A stretch of 64,000 nt of DNA from Dugong dugon (Eukaryota > Chordata > Mammalia > Sirenia > Dugongidae): contig CM057464.1 in the NCBI GenBank assembly GCA_030035585.1, positions 79,220,919 through 79,284,918 of the forward strand, in the 5' to 3' direction. Shown piece by piece: positions 49,061 through 59,756 of the stretch. Numbering within the stretch: position 1 is the first letter of the stretch; each line of letters starts with the position of its first letter. The notes beneath the pieces were generated by a model that was not told the origin of the DNA, did not search any database, and saw only the letters and a list, made by a program, of their open reading frames with translations. The translations under genes and the position numbers were made by a program.

Positions 49061-49940
49061 GCCTCCTGTTGGGAGCTCTGTGAAGTTGTCTTCCCATATT
49101 TACTGCCCAGGGTCCTTGCTGGCTGTGTTTCAAGATGGCAACACTGTGCTGTATTAGTTGTCAGGGAACCTCCACTGTGTACCTCTCCTCATTCTCTGTT
49201 TTCTGTCAGTTTCTTCTTCCATCTGGTGTTTGATCTAGTTTTTTATCCCTTCATTTGATGCTTTGGGTTCTAGGATTGACAATTGTACTTAGTTTTTCAG
49301 ATCTTTGATGCAAAGGGTCGGCATGGTGCATCTGCCTACGGCGTCATGTTGGCTCCACCACTGTTCCCCATTTCTTTAGCACTTAGTAGAATGTAGAGAG
49401 TCTCAAATCTTCATTCATTATTCTCTACTTTAGGTGATGATTTTTTTGATCATTGAAGCTAATTCTTTAACATCTCTTCCTTTAATTATATTTATACAGG
49501 TTTCCCCTACTCTCTGAAAGTAGAGTGTTCCTATGAAACTTTTTTTTAAGGTGAAATGGTATGAAGTGAAGAAACAATTACCATTAATTTATATGGGAAA
49601 CATTTTTTAGCATTCCCAGACCTTACGAAATCATGCCAAATAACACAGATACTCATAGACACAGTTCAAAGCTATGGCAGCTTGTTGCTGAGGTGCTGAG
49701 TGTAGTTCCCTGGGAAGGAGTTTGACGATGCCACTTTCACTGCTCAGGGTATGTGCTGCCTCTTTAATGGCTCACCTCAAAACAAACACTGAACACTACT
49801 TCTGTTCTTCCTGTTTTTTTGTAAAAGTGAAAATCCTCTTCGGATGTCTTTTGCTTAGTGAAAACAGATACTAAAGTAGGTCTTTCATAAAAGCAAAGTG
49901 GTGTAAAGTGAACTTTCGAAAAGCAGGGGATACCTGTATA

Positions 49941-50140
49941 GCATCCCTGGGTAGTGTAAATGGTTAAATGCTCAGTTGCTAACCAAAAGGTTGGAGGTTT
50001 GAGTCCACCCAGAGGCCCCTCAAAAGAAAGGCATGTTAATCCACTTCTGAAAAATCAGCCTTTGAAAACCCTATGAAGCACAATTCTACTCTGACATACA
50101 TGGAGTTGCCATGAGTTGGAATTGACTTGACAGCAACTGG
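49941..50140 (+). mobile_element. AfroSINE, long form
   Basis: 'catccctgggtagtgtaaat', 'cagttgctaaccaaaaggtt', 'ccactctgaaaaatcagcct'-type internal block, tail 'attgacttgacagcaactgg'. Confidence 0.95.
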
Positions 50141-50264
50141 TATATAGTCTTGTCCTGAGGAAGAGTAGGCTTTACAGCGGTATGTACATAAGGTGAGGTT
50201 TCCATATAGCAGGAAAAGTAGAAAGAAAACAATGAGAGGTAGCTTGTTATTCATTTAAGGGAAA

Positions 50265-50289
50265 CTATATATATATATATATATATATA
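50265..50289. repeat. (TA)n microsatellite
   Basis: Alternating AT run directly before an antisense AfroSINE. A second short (TA)n follows the SINE at 50454-50474, so the SINE may have split one AT tract. Confidence 0.9.
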
Positions 50290-50290
50290 A

Positions 50291-50453
50291 AGCAAAACCA
50301 AACTAGTTGCTATTGAGTCAATTCCGACTCATAGCAACCTTTTAGGATAGAGTAGACCTGCCCCATAGGGTACCCAAGGAGCATCTGGTGGATTTGAACT
50401 ACTGATCTTTTGGTTAGCAGATGAATTCTTAACCACTGCTCCATCAGGGCTCC
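50291..50453 (-). mobile_element. AfroSINE, short form, inside an AT tract
   Basis: Antisense: 'gttgctattgagtcaattcc' tail, 'cctgccccatagggtaccca', direct jump to 'gagcatctggtggatttgaa', ending 'ccatcagggctcc'. Confidence 0.95.
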
Positions 50454-50805
50454 ATATATATATATAGATATATACCCACTCCTCACTTATCAACATGGTT
50501 AAGTTCTAAAGACCAGGTCATTATGCAAAAAATTGGGGTTATGCAAAAGTGGAGGATGACCACATCAGATCACAAAATGGAGGATGATTACATCATTACA
50601 TAGCTGCCAAGTTGACACATACCTTAACCATCACAGCCAGCATTACTCTCGTCTCACATCTTGATGTTCATTACTGCCAGATGTACATTGTTTATGTTCA
50701 AAATAGTGGGATAATAAAATTTTTACTATTGTCATAAATATGAAATGTCAGATAATGAGATAGTCGATAAGTGAGAAGTAAGGGTATATTTTTGTTTTGT
50801 TTTTA

Positions 50806-50847
50806 TACACATATATATATATATGTATATATATACACACACACACA
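50806..50847. repeat. (TA)n(CA)n microsatellite
   Basis: AT run passing into a short CA run, immediately before the left arm of the inverted repeat at 50848. Confidence 0.9.
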
Positions 50848-50978
50848 CTGGGATCATTCCATACATACCGGATCATTCATGTCATTCCCCATACCTCTGT
50901 AACTTACAAGTTGAACTATCTCAGCCTGTTTTTCAATGCCCTAGGGCTCTAGTCCCCATATGTATATATATACACACA

Positions 50979-51023
<45 letters not shown>

Positions 51024-51409
51024 TTTGCATGCTAAGCATTTGCCACAATGCATAGCACCAAGCATTTCACAACACATAAGGTTCATTCTTGGACTCATGG
51101 ATTTTCTGTTTTTGGAGGGATTAGGTAAGTAAGCAGACAATTTTAACACAATGTGACAAGTGCTAAAATGGGTACTAAGAAGCCGACAGAAAGGATACCT
51201 AAACAATTTTAATGAATTCAGGGAGAGTTTCTGAAATGAGAGTTTCCTACATGTATGGTACATTGAGGGATAGGAGCAGTAGGAGATTATACTGTTAAAG
51301 GGGACTAGAGCCTAAGGGCCTTTAATAACAGGCTAAGATAGTTCAACCTGTAAGTGACAGGGGTGTGGGGAATGATGTGAATGATCTGGTATGTATGGAA
51401 TGAGCCCAT
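50848..51409. repeat. Imperfect inverted repeat, ~110-bp arms
   Basis: The arm 50848-50957 is, when reverse-complemented, about 85% identical to 51300-51409 over 110 bp without gaps (shared runs such as 'ggggactagagcc', 'agatagttcaac' and 'ggtatgtatggaatga'). The ~340-bp centre holds a (CA)n tract and unique sequence. It could be a local inverted duplication or two head-to-head copies of an unknown repeat. Confidence 0.85.
50958..51022. repeat. (TA)n(CA)n microsatellite
   Basis: Short TA stretch then about 25 CA dinucleotides. It resembles the tract at 50806-50847, so the left arm of the inverted repeat sits between two similar microsatellites. Confidence 0.95.
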
Positions 51410-51478
51410 GGTGTAACAAGTTTTCTAGTGATGTAAATTCAACCTTAGTGGTGCCTTATTATATGTCTTCAATAGATG

Positions 51479-51693
51479 AGGGGTCTGCAAGCTTTTTCTG
51501 TAAAGGGCCAGACAGGACCTAGTTTTGCTTTGCGAGTCATATAGTCTGTCATAACAGCTCAACCCTGCCACTGTTAAAAGGAGCCATAGACATTATGTAA
51601 ATGAATAGACCTGACTATGTCTTAATAAAACTTTACTCACAAAAACAGGCAGAAGACTAGATTTGGTCTGTAGGCTATAGTTTGCCTGACACC
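51479..51693. mobile_element. Non-autonomous hAT-type DNA transposon
   Basis: Starts 'aggggtctgcaagctttttc' and ends 'ctatagtttgcctgacacc', diverged inverted ends of a known mammalian MER1/Charlie-type element. Internal 'tgtaaagggccagacaggac' and 'taataaaactttactcacaa' are characteristic. No transposase. Exact family name not assigned. Confidence 0.75.
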
Positions 51694-51956
51694 AGCTCCC
51701 ATTAGTTCCATGGGAACAGAGATCAGATCTGTTTTATTCTCTATCATATTCCCAAGGTTTACAACAGTTCCTAACATAATTTTTCATTTAATATCCAGGG
51801 AACAAATGAATGAATCATGCCTAAGATAAAGAAATGGGTAGATGCAAAAAAGCCTGGAAAAGAAAATAGTTATGGGGATGGAAAGGTTGAAGCAGATGTG
51901 AGAGGCATTTTCAAGGCTTTGGTAAATACGTTGGTATGGAAGATGAAAGATTATAG

Positions 51957-52395
51957 TAACAGCTAACATTTACTGAGACAAACCATGTGCCAGGCTCTTT
52001 GTTAAGCACTTTAAATGTATTAACTCATTTAATCCTCCCAATAGCCCTATCACCAGTACCAATACTAGTTGCCTTCGAGATGATTCTGACTCATGGAGAC
52101 CCCTTGCGTGTCAGAGTAGAATTATGTTCTATAGGGTTTTCAATGGTTGATGTTTCAGAAGTATATCACCAGTTCTTCTTCCGAGGTGCCTCTGAATGCA
52201 CTCAAACCGCTAAACTTTCAGTTGGCAGTGGAGCACATTAGCTGTTTGCAACACCCAGGGACAATTCTCTTAGGAAGGTACTGTTACCATCCTCATTTTG
52301 CAGAAGAGGAACTTGAGGTACTGCGAAGTTAAGTAACTTATGTGGCTAGAAAGTGGGAGAAGGAGTCTACACATTTAACTCCTATGCTATATCTC
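51957..52395 (+). mobile_element. MIR SINE split by an AfroSINE
   Basis: MIR core and 3' part in two pieces: 51957-52063 ('acatttactgagacaaacca', 'gtattaactcatttaatcct') and 52257-52395 ('ggtactgttaccatcctcat', 'gaagttaagtaacttatgtg'). They are collinear on the MIR consensus once the insertion is removed. Confidence 0.85.
52064..52256 (-). mobile_element. AfroSINE inside a MIR
   Basis: Antisense, long form: 'agttgccttcgagatgattc', 'tatagggttttcaatggttg', 'cttcttccgaggtgcctctg', 'ccgctaaactttcagttggc'. The 5' (A-box) end is worn. Confidence 0.9.
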
Positions 52396-53114
52396 ACAAT
52401 CCTGTGGAAGTCTTTGGGGTTTCAGGATTAAATGAATGAAAAAATATGGTGTCAACAATAGGAATAGGGACATCTGGAGAGGAATATAGTTTAAGGAAAA
52501 ATATGAAGAATCCTTTTTTAAGTACACTGAGTTGGGGGTGAGAGCATGTGATAAAAAGGCTTTTTTTTCCCTTCCTTATAAGCATCTAGTGACATGGCTC
52601 TTGAACTTGATGAGAGTTGAGGATATAAGACATATTTGTAGATTAAATAAAATAGCAGGCAAAGGGCTGAAGCATATAACATCTCCTATACAACAGTTAA
52701 GAATCTTTATTCAAAAGGCACTGAGAGATCATTGACATTATACATAGAATTGTTTTCTTATGCCAAGACCATTGAAAAAATGTTAGATGCTCTTAATGTT
52801 ATATATGTAAAGAACAATTTGTGGGTTTTTATGCCTCCAAACCAGAAGTGCTGATAACACAAAAGTGAATGTTAGACACTTTACAAGTATGAGTAATAGG
52901 TGGTCATGATGGCAGTTGAGAGTTGAGTATAGTTAATTATTTAACTTTTGTGCATTTATTATGAAACTGATTCAAATTCCTAAATTGAAGATAAATTGAT
53001 CTTTATTGTTGGTTTTATAGCTCAGAAACCTCTAAGGATTAATTTCTTGTTACCAATAGAAATTCAACATGAAGGATTTAATTTTCTTTTAATTAGGCAA
53101 TTCTAAGACTACAA

Positions 53115-53323
53115 GGAGCCCTGCTGGCACAGTGGTTAAGAGCTCAGCTGCTAACTAAAAGCTCAGTGGTTCAAACCCACTAGCCACTCCTGAGGGGAAA
53201 GATGTGGCAACCTGCTTCCATAAAGCTTTACAACTTTTGAAACCCTATGGGGGTAGTTCTACTCTGTCCTATAGGGCTCCTATGAGTCAAATCGACTTGA
53301 GGACAATGGGATTTTGATTTGGT
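53115..53323 (+). mobile_element. AfroSINE, long form
   Basis: Head 'ggagccctgctggcacagtg', 'ctcagctgctaactaaaagc', internal 'agatgtggcaacctgcttcc', tail 'aggacaatgggattttgatt'. Confidence 0.95.
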
Positions 53324-53615
53324 AAAAGAGTGCTAGTGTTTAGGATGAGCACAGACACATAAAAGTGAAACGAACTGAAAATAAGATAATGGACAAAGTA
53401 ATATTCTTTGTTTGACTATCACTTAAACATTATTCACTTATTTCCTAAATATTTGGCACAGAGGGAGTATAGTGTACCACACCACCTTGTTACTAGGGTG
53501 AATACAAAGCAGAAAACATAGACTTGCTCCCAAGGAATTGATAATTTTATTAGAAACTATGTATTTGAACAAAATATATATGATATATGTAAAATATATT
53601 GTTCAAAATTTACTA

Positions 53616-53825
53616 GGGCTTCACCCTGTATCAGGCACCTTTTTAAGTAGTTTGTACAGTGGTGATTCCTTTAACCCACATGTTAACTCTGTGAGGTGAA
53701 TTGACTTGATAGCACCCAACAACCACCACCCTATGAGGTAAGTACAATTATTAGTCCTCTGGGTGCAGATTAGAAACTGAGGCTCAGCAGAATGTAGCCT
53801 CTGCTTAGTTAGTCTACTTTTTCAG
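53616..53825 (+). mobile_element. MIR SINE with a 28-bp RTE/AfroSINE tail insertion
   Basis: MIR pieces ('gtatcaggcacctttttaag' and 'aattattagtcctctgggtg', 'gaaactgaggctcagcagaa') surround a 28-bp tail fragment at 53701-53728 ('ttgacttgatagcacccaac'). Host text is duplicated around it: 'ctctgtgaggtgaa' on the left and 'ccctatgaggtaag' on the right. Confidence 0.75.
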
Positions 53826-54847
53826 TTTACCTACGAAGTATGGATTCTGATTGCTTTGGATAAAAGGGATTCCTCTATATATGTTAATAATGATAAGGGC
53901 AAAATATTAGCATCATCACTGTGAGATGAGCTCAGAAAGAGAAAGTTCCTGGGGAAAATTTACTTTGAGCTGGGTCTGGAAGTTATGGTTACAGATTTGT
54001 GGGTTTTCTATGCAGAAGCAAAAGCACAGGCACGGTACTGAAAATGAGATCTTTGTGGTGTGATGAAAAAGTCATATGAATAACAGAATAAATGCATGCT
54101 ATTTAGCAATAAAGGATCACATAGCTTATCCCTTCAAAGGACTCCACTTCTGCACATACACCTTATTTCTCTGCCTTTTAAAGGAGAAGAGAAACAGCTG
54201 AATTGCTTTCTCACTAGACCATCTGTTGTGTTGGATGGCTTCATTCGTGTCAAATTGCTTTCCTTTGTGGTATATTTCTGTCTGAGTAATAAGTTAGGAG
54301 AATAAGGTAGGTGTAATATAAAGAGTATCATTTACCTGACAAAATTTGCGGGAGGCAAATGACACGCTCAGAATTTGAGTTTGAAGACTATACAAACAAG
54401 GGCCAAAACAACTGCACCTCACTGTACACTGGAATGTGATGGCATGTTAAGACTCAACATGGTTACAAGAAGTGTTGTTATAATCACTCCACCTGCTGAC
54501 ATCCCTCCATCATCTTCCCTTCTTTGCTGGTGAGATCCCTCACCAGACTTTATAAAACCGTGTTTCATATAGCATAAGAAGGATAAGGTTAAACTTCTCT
54601 CTACATACTAGTAGAAATAGTGGTAGTTTGTGGCCCTTGATCCTAATGTTCTGTTCTCCAAGTATAAGAACCTGAAATTTGTATTATGTTAACAGTTGGG
54701 CTCAGAATTCCTTTTAGGGAGGTAACTGACTTTGGGAAACAACTTTGACAAACTGCTTGGAGTACACGGTGGACCCTGAGGGCATGAGTGTGACCGTGAA
54801 CCTGGACAACAGAAAGAAGTTGGCTAAATTGCTCTGCCTAAGACCAG

Positions 54848-55038
54848 GAGAGTCCCTGGGTGGCACAGATGTTTATGCATGAAAGGTTGGCTGTTCAAAC
54901 CCATGCACTCAGAGGCACCTTGGAAGACAGGCCTGGTGATTGGTTTTTGAAAGGTCACAGCTTTGAAAACCCTACGGAGCAGTGCTACTCCGCACACACG
55001 GGGTCTCTAGGAGTCAGAATCAACTCTATGGCAACTAA
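54848..55038 (+). mobile_element. AfroSINE, long form
   Basis: Head 'gagagtccctgggtggcaca', internal 'acaggcctggtgattggttt', tail 'gtcagaatcaactctatggc'. A small gap after the A-box resembles the one in the copy at 15439. Confidence 0.94.
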
Positions 55039-57138
55039 TCCTCCCACCAACAAGACCAGGAGAGAAATCTGTTGTAACTAGCTGCATAGTTCTCAACTGT
55101 ATGTATATGCCATAGTTTTATCACTCAGACACCTATTGATAAACATTTGAATAGTTTTCAGTCTTTTGCTTTAACAAATACAGCAAATGGAATTTGATCT
55201 AGTAAATGATAATGTCTTTTTCTGCACAGCCTCACCAACAGATTAATCATTTTTCTAGTTTTGGCCAATCTGATAGGTGAGAAATACTATCAGTCTTAAC
55301 ATCTCTAGAGAAGGGAGTCTAAAGACAATTCCAAGGAAGCAAAGGGTACCCTACTGAGGAAGCTTGAGTGAAGGGAAAGAAAAGTGAGGGGAGAAAAAGG
55401 GAAAACAAACACAAGGTAGTGAACTACCAAGCTGGTTAAGCTTCACAAGAAATACAGCCTGTTGCTTGGCAAGGGGGCTGTCTCTTGAGAGGCGGCATAG
55501 TGGTACACCTAATTTGACTACTATGCAGGGATGAAAGTATTGCAGGAGAAGATAGGTTGACAGTAGGTAATAATAATGACAGATGAAAGGATTTACATTT
55601 TGCTGCACTGGGAATAGAAGGAACATTTTGACAGGAAAGTGATGTGAGCAAAAAGGTTTTTAGGAAGATTCAATCTGGATTAAAGTGAGGAGAGTTTAGG
55701 GAACACAACACCAGTGGCAAACAAATATATAGTCCAGAGAGAAGCAATAGAAGATTGAACTAAGCGGTGTTGGATGCAGTATACAGAAGGGTCAGATTGG
55801 GCAAGAGATTCCTAATCTGAAGACTCTAGGGGACCCCAGAGAGTCCATGGTTGGGCTCTAGGAAATTTGTAAACCCCTAAAGCTTTATGCAAAATTTTGC
55901 ATCCTATGACACAAGGGGAAAGAGTTTTTAGATTTCACCTGATTCTCAAAGGCATCTGGGAGCCAAAAAATATTTGGGAAACCCTGTATCAGCGAGATTT
56001 TGATTTATCTATCACACCGATAGATTTATGTTGTAAATTAGCCTTGTTTATGAACTTGGCATAAATCTATGATGCATTTCATATTTTATATCCATATTCT
56101 CTGAACTCCTACTGTACTTATTGCCGGTGCCCAAGCTTTGGTTTTCCTATACTGCACTTTTCTCAGTCACAGCCAAACTGTGACTTTATGGTCAAACAAA
56201 GTGCAACTTATATGATATAAAACGCTGCTCTTATTCATGTGTGTACCACACACATGTATATATAGGTTCAAGTTAGACTTAAACAAACCTCTTATTTTTT
56301 AATCTTGGCTACTGACTAACAATGGAAGTAGTTTACTGTTTTTGTGTTGCATCACAGCTTGTCCCAGGGGTATAAAGGCCTTACATGAACTGTATCTTAT
56401 ACTCTCACTTGAGAAATTACATTTGAACGTAGCTGGATCTTTGTGTACTGACGTACTTGGAGCAAGAAAGCAGAGCTTTCAGCAGCCTACCAGAGCCCAA
56501 CACAAGCTTGCAGCCTCATTGAGCCCCACTTCTCACCTCTCTCTTTACTTGGCGTCCCACTTTCCCTTATGTACCAAAACAGTGCCTCCCACTTTCAGCT
56601 GAGAGCAATGAGAACAGAAGGAAGCACTTTGAGAAGTTTTTTTTTTTTTTTAATTTGTACAATTAAACTGTGCATTGTTAAGACATTCTGACCACCTTTG
56701 AGAGAAATAAAACCTTTGGATTTTGCTTTTAAAATTTATTCTAAATGCCATGAAATTTATGCTTTGGATGGTATTTGCCTCTTGAGCATTTAAAAATATT
56801 ATATGTGTTAGATTTTTCAAGGGAAGATTAAACTTTAGCTCTTAGCTCTCCATTATCTTATCTAGATATTCAATTTAATATTTCTGTGCTTCAGATGAAA
56901 AACAAAAGTTGCAGAGTCATATAAAATTAAGAGCCTGGGACTAGGACAAGGATAGATGAAAACTTCTCAAACACTTTTGAAAAGTAGATTACAAAGGAAA
57001 TTTTTTTCTTTTAAAAAAGTGATTCTTATTATTGAGATTAGAACAGAATTTCAAAAAAAGTGTCAAAAAGAATAAAATTCTCTTTACACTTCAGCTGCTA
57101 CTGGAGCTGAATGTTTGTGAATAGGAGCCTTAATATTT

Positions 57139-57186
57139 TTAACAGCTTTATTAAGGTTTAATTTACATATCATAAAATTCACCTGT
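57139..57186 (-). mobile_element. Old L1M 3' terminus
   Basis: 'agctttattaaggtttaatt' and 'acatatcataaaattcacct' are the antisense end of an old L1M 3'UTR. Short fragment just beside the U6/L1 chimera. Confidence 0.55.
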
Positions 57187-57199
57187 TTTGAAGACAGGG

Positions 57200-57384
57200 A
57201 TCCATAATTTTTTTTTAGTGTATTTTAGGTGAAAGTTTACAGCTCAAGTTAATTTCTCATACAAAAATTTATACACATATTAAAAATATGGAATGCTTCA
57301 TGAACTTGTGTGTCATCCTTGTTCAGGATGCTAGTTTTCTCTGTATCTTTCCAATTTTAGTGTCTGTGCTGCCAAAGTGAGCAC
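57200..57384 (-). pseudogene. RNU6: U6 snRNA / L1 3'-end chimeric retropseudogene
   Basis: On the minus strand a complete U6 snRNA copy starts at 57384 (GTGCTCACTTTGGCAGCACA) and runs through 'TAAAATTGGAAAGATACAGA' and 'AAGGATGACACACAAGTTCA' to 'CATTCCATATTTT' at about 57282. With no gap it continues into about 75 bp of antisense-read L1 3'UTR (57208-57281) and a short A-tail (T-run at about 57208-57215 in plus orientation). Order U6 5' end, U6 3' U-run, L1 3' end, poly(A) is that of the U6/L1 chimeras made by template switching during L1 reverse transcription. Flanks 'agggatcca' and 'aggaccca' may be a worn target duplication. Many U6 substitutions are present, and there is no PSE or TATA as in a functional U6 gene. 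Confidence 0.9.
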
Positions 57385-57928
57385 AGGACCCAAAACTTTG
57401 ATAAATTATCATATAAAAGTCACAAGAGCTACTTCTGACTCTAGGATGCTTCATGTATGGTAATTAACATAGTAAATATTTTGTTGTTATGGCAATAAAA
57501 AATCCCAAACACTGGTCACAATTTTGATAAGAAGATTTTAGAATCCTTTAAGGAAACTTGCCAGAAGTGTCATTCCCACTGTATGTTATTACTCTAGTCT
57601 ACTTGTTCAAATTAGGGCTCTCATATTAGACTTTGAGTTACAGCTTTCCACCCACATGATATTTCAGGAATTCCCAGGGTGTGTGTTATGAGGCAAGAAC
57701 TTCCAATCTGAAGGAAATATGAAATGCCAACTGAAGATAACTTCTACAGTAAAACATAAGAAAAAATGAACAGATTACATTCAGCAAATAGCTTCTCTAA
57801 CACTTTTGTTACTTCATTTAAATTATTAGGGGCTTTCAAATTCATTTCTTATTATTTAGGTCCTAATGAGAATCTTGACCAACGGTCAAGATATCTGGTT
57901 TTAGGTACTGCTGTGCTGTGCTACCTTC

Positions 57929-58145
57929 CAAGTCCCTGGGTGACACAAATGGTTTGCTCTTGACTACTAACCTAAAGGTTGGTGGTTCGAACCCACACAC
58001 TGGTGCCATGGAAGAAAGGCCTGGCAATCTGCTTCCATAAAGATTACATCCAAGAAAACCCTATGGAGCTATTCTACTCTGTAACACATGGGGTCGCCAT
58101 GAGTTGGAATAGACTCGATGGCAGTGGATTTGGTTTTTGGTTTTG
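57929..58145 (+). mobile_element. AfroSINE, long form
   Basis: Head 'aagtccctgggtgacacaaa', 'taaaggttggtggttcgaac' with a good B-box, internal 'aggcctggcaatctgcttcc', tail 'tagactcgatggcagtggat' plus TTTGG repeats. Confidence 0.95.
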
Positions 58146-58159
58146 GTGCTGCTTTCAAG

Positions 58160-58370
58160 GTGTTCATACATCTTCTTGATTCAGTCACAATCTCTAGGGC
58201 TCAGTTTTTCCAATTATTAAACTGAATTTAAGATACCTGCCTTGACAAATTTAGGAAGCTTTAATGAGGTGCAATGAAAATAATGTATGTAAAAAAGCTT
58301 CAACAGCTACAAAGTCCTGTGCAACTGTCATATACTACCTTTATTATTATCACAATTCAAGGAAATTTTC
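58160..58370 (+). mobile_element. MIR SINE 3' part
   Basis: 'ctctagggctcagtttttcc', 'taatgaggtgcaatgaaaat', 'aatgtatgtaaaaaagcttc' and 'ctacctttattattatcaca' follow the MIR 3' half. The AfroSINE at 57929-58145 may have split it from a 5' part. Confidence 0.6.
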
Positions 58371-58779
58371 TACATTAATCAAAAGAATCTGCAAATAGTT
58401 TAAAATAGCTATATGTATTTGACACTATGCATTCCAAGATAAACACATGCGGCTCTTAAATTCAAAGAGTTAGGCCCTTTGTTCCATATGGAATAATGAG
58501 GAGTTGGAATGGATTCCCTACTTTCACCTTCAACTTCCTATGCTTTCTTACTGCCATTGCCAAGGGTTCCTGCTTATTAAATAATCACATTAAAATATAT
58601 CAAAATTTCCAGTAGTATCACCTGACAAATGACCACTTTTTTTTTAAGAACATGAGGTAAACTTGTGTTGCTAAATAATTTAGCTTCGTTTGTAGAGCAA
58701 ATTAGTGCATTTGTTGTAAAGCAAATTAAAGATTTCATTAAAAATTACAAAGAAGAAATAATGATGGAAAAATTGGCAA

Positions 58780-58912
58780 TAAACGTCGGTGATTGTTGCA
58801 CAACATGATTGATGTAATTGGTGTCACTGAATTGGACACGTGAAAAATATTGAATTGGTAAATGTTGTGTTATCTATATTTTTACAACAATAAAGAAAAA
58901 GAAGCAATGGCA
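58780..58912 (+). mobile_element. Old L1M 3' terminus
   Basis: 'ggtgattgttgcacaacatg', 'gtgtcactgaattggacacg', 'ggtaaatgttgtgttatcta' and 'tttacaacaataaag' are the sense 3' end of old L1M elements. Confidence 0.75.
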
Positions 58913-59212
58913 TAAAATAATAATAGTAAAACTAATGTTAAAAAACTTGGCTTGATGATGGTGGCATTTCAAGCCTCAGACTCTATCCTCAGCTCTTTGA
59001 TAGTATTGGTCAAACTATACATTTTGTCTTCAAAAACATCATTTTCCATAAAATTCAGGTAATAATTTTAACTTGTTATTGAGTACATGAGGTGTTTTGG
59101 ACATTCCAGAACATATAGAGCTTTTTCACGTCCCTGGCTTTTACTCTCTTCATCCCTCTCATGGAATGCCTTTCCCCAATTATCTACCTGGCTGAAAGCT
59201 CACACTTCTAAT

Positions 59213-59418
59213 AAAGAAAAAACCTGTTGCCTTTGAGTCCATTCCAACTCATAGAGACCCTATAGGACAGAGTAGGACCACTCCATAATGTTTCCAAGGC
59301 TGTAAATCTTTGTGGAAGCAGATTGCCACATCTTTCTCCTGAAGAGCAGCAGGTGGGTTCAAACCACCAACCTTTAGGTTAACAGCTGAGCACTTAACCA
59401 CTGCATCACTAGGGTTCC
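59213..59418 (-). mobile_element. AfroSINE, long form
   Basis: Antisense: 'cctgttgcctttgagtccat', 'ccataatgtttccaaggctg', 'cagattgccacatctttctc', 'gtgggttcaaaccaccaacc', ending 'gcatcactagggttcc'. Confidence 0.96.
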
Positions 59419-59436
59419 CATTCTAATCAAAACAAC

Positions 59437-59492
59437 AACAACAACAAAAAAAACCAAACCCATTGCTGTCGAGTTGATTCCGACCCACAGAG
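59437..59492 (-). mobile_element. AfroSINE 3' tail, severely 5'-truncated
   Basis: CAA/A-rich run, then 'ccaaacccattgctgtcgag' and 'ttgattccgacccacagag'. Only the last ~35 bp of the SINE is present. Confidence 0.85.
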
Positions 59493-59756
59493 TGCCCTTA
59501 ATAATCATTTCTTCTGTGAAGAGATGTTGACAGTTCTTTACCCCCACCACATTGCTCCTTTTATTTCATAGAGTAGAACTAACCACTTCCTCCTTTTATG
59601 TTCATACTGTACCCAGTGTAGAATTCTATCATAACACTTCTTTATATTACCTTTGAAAAGTTATAAGGATTGTGAAGACAGAATACAAATGCTGCTGTTT
59701 TTTACAATCTGTATCAAGCTCCATGCTGGCATATAGTAAGAAATTACTATCTGTTA

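Larger units (their letters stand above)
36555..49369 (-). mobile_element. Full-span antisense L1, interrupted by two LTRs and an RTE
   Basis: One L1 read on the minus strand from a 5' end at about 49369 to a T-rich 3' end at 36555. Parts: 5'UTR 46800-49369, ORF1 about 45850-46760, a long inter-ORF spacer 45430-45850, ORF2 about 45420 down to 38000, 3'UTR 38000-36555. ORF2 begins with SGLNAPIKRQRMAE (45370-45325) and carries an RT block [20 protein letters not shown] (43612-43550). Near its end is the Cys-bearing MHCWWKCKMVQPL segment. 'atttcttt' at 36547-36554 and 49370-49377 is a possible target duplication. Insertions: LTR 36880-37382, RTE 39326-42817 and LTR 47141-47633. Net length is about 8.3 kb. 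Stops and frameshifts are frequent, so it is dead. Confidence 0.92.
59120..59740 (+). mobile_element. L2 3' end split by AfroSINEs
   Basis: Pieces 59120-59212 ('cttttactctcttcatccct', 'ctacctggctgaaagctcac') and 59495-59740 ('attgctccttttatttcata', 'ctccatgctggcatatagta') are collinear with the L2 3' region. Two antisense AfroSINEs lie between them. Diverged. Confidence 0.5.

Noticed and set aside
57282..57384. Functional U6 snRNA gene
   Set aside because: Many substitutions, fused L1 3' end instead of a T-run terminator in unique DNA, and no upstream PSE/TATA arrangement seen.
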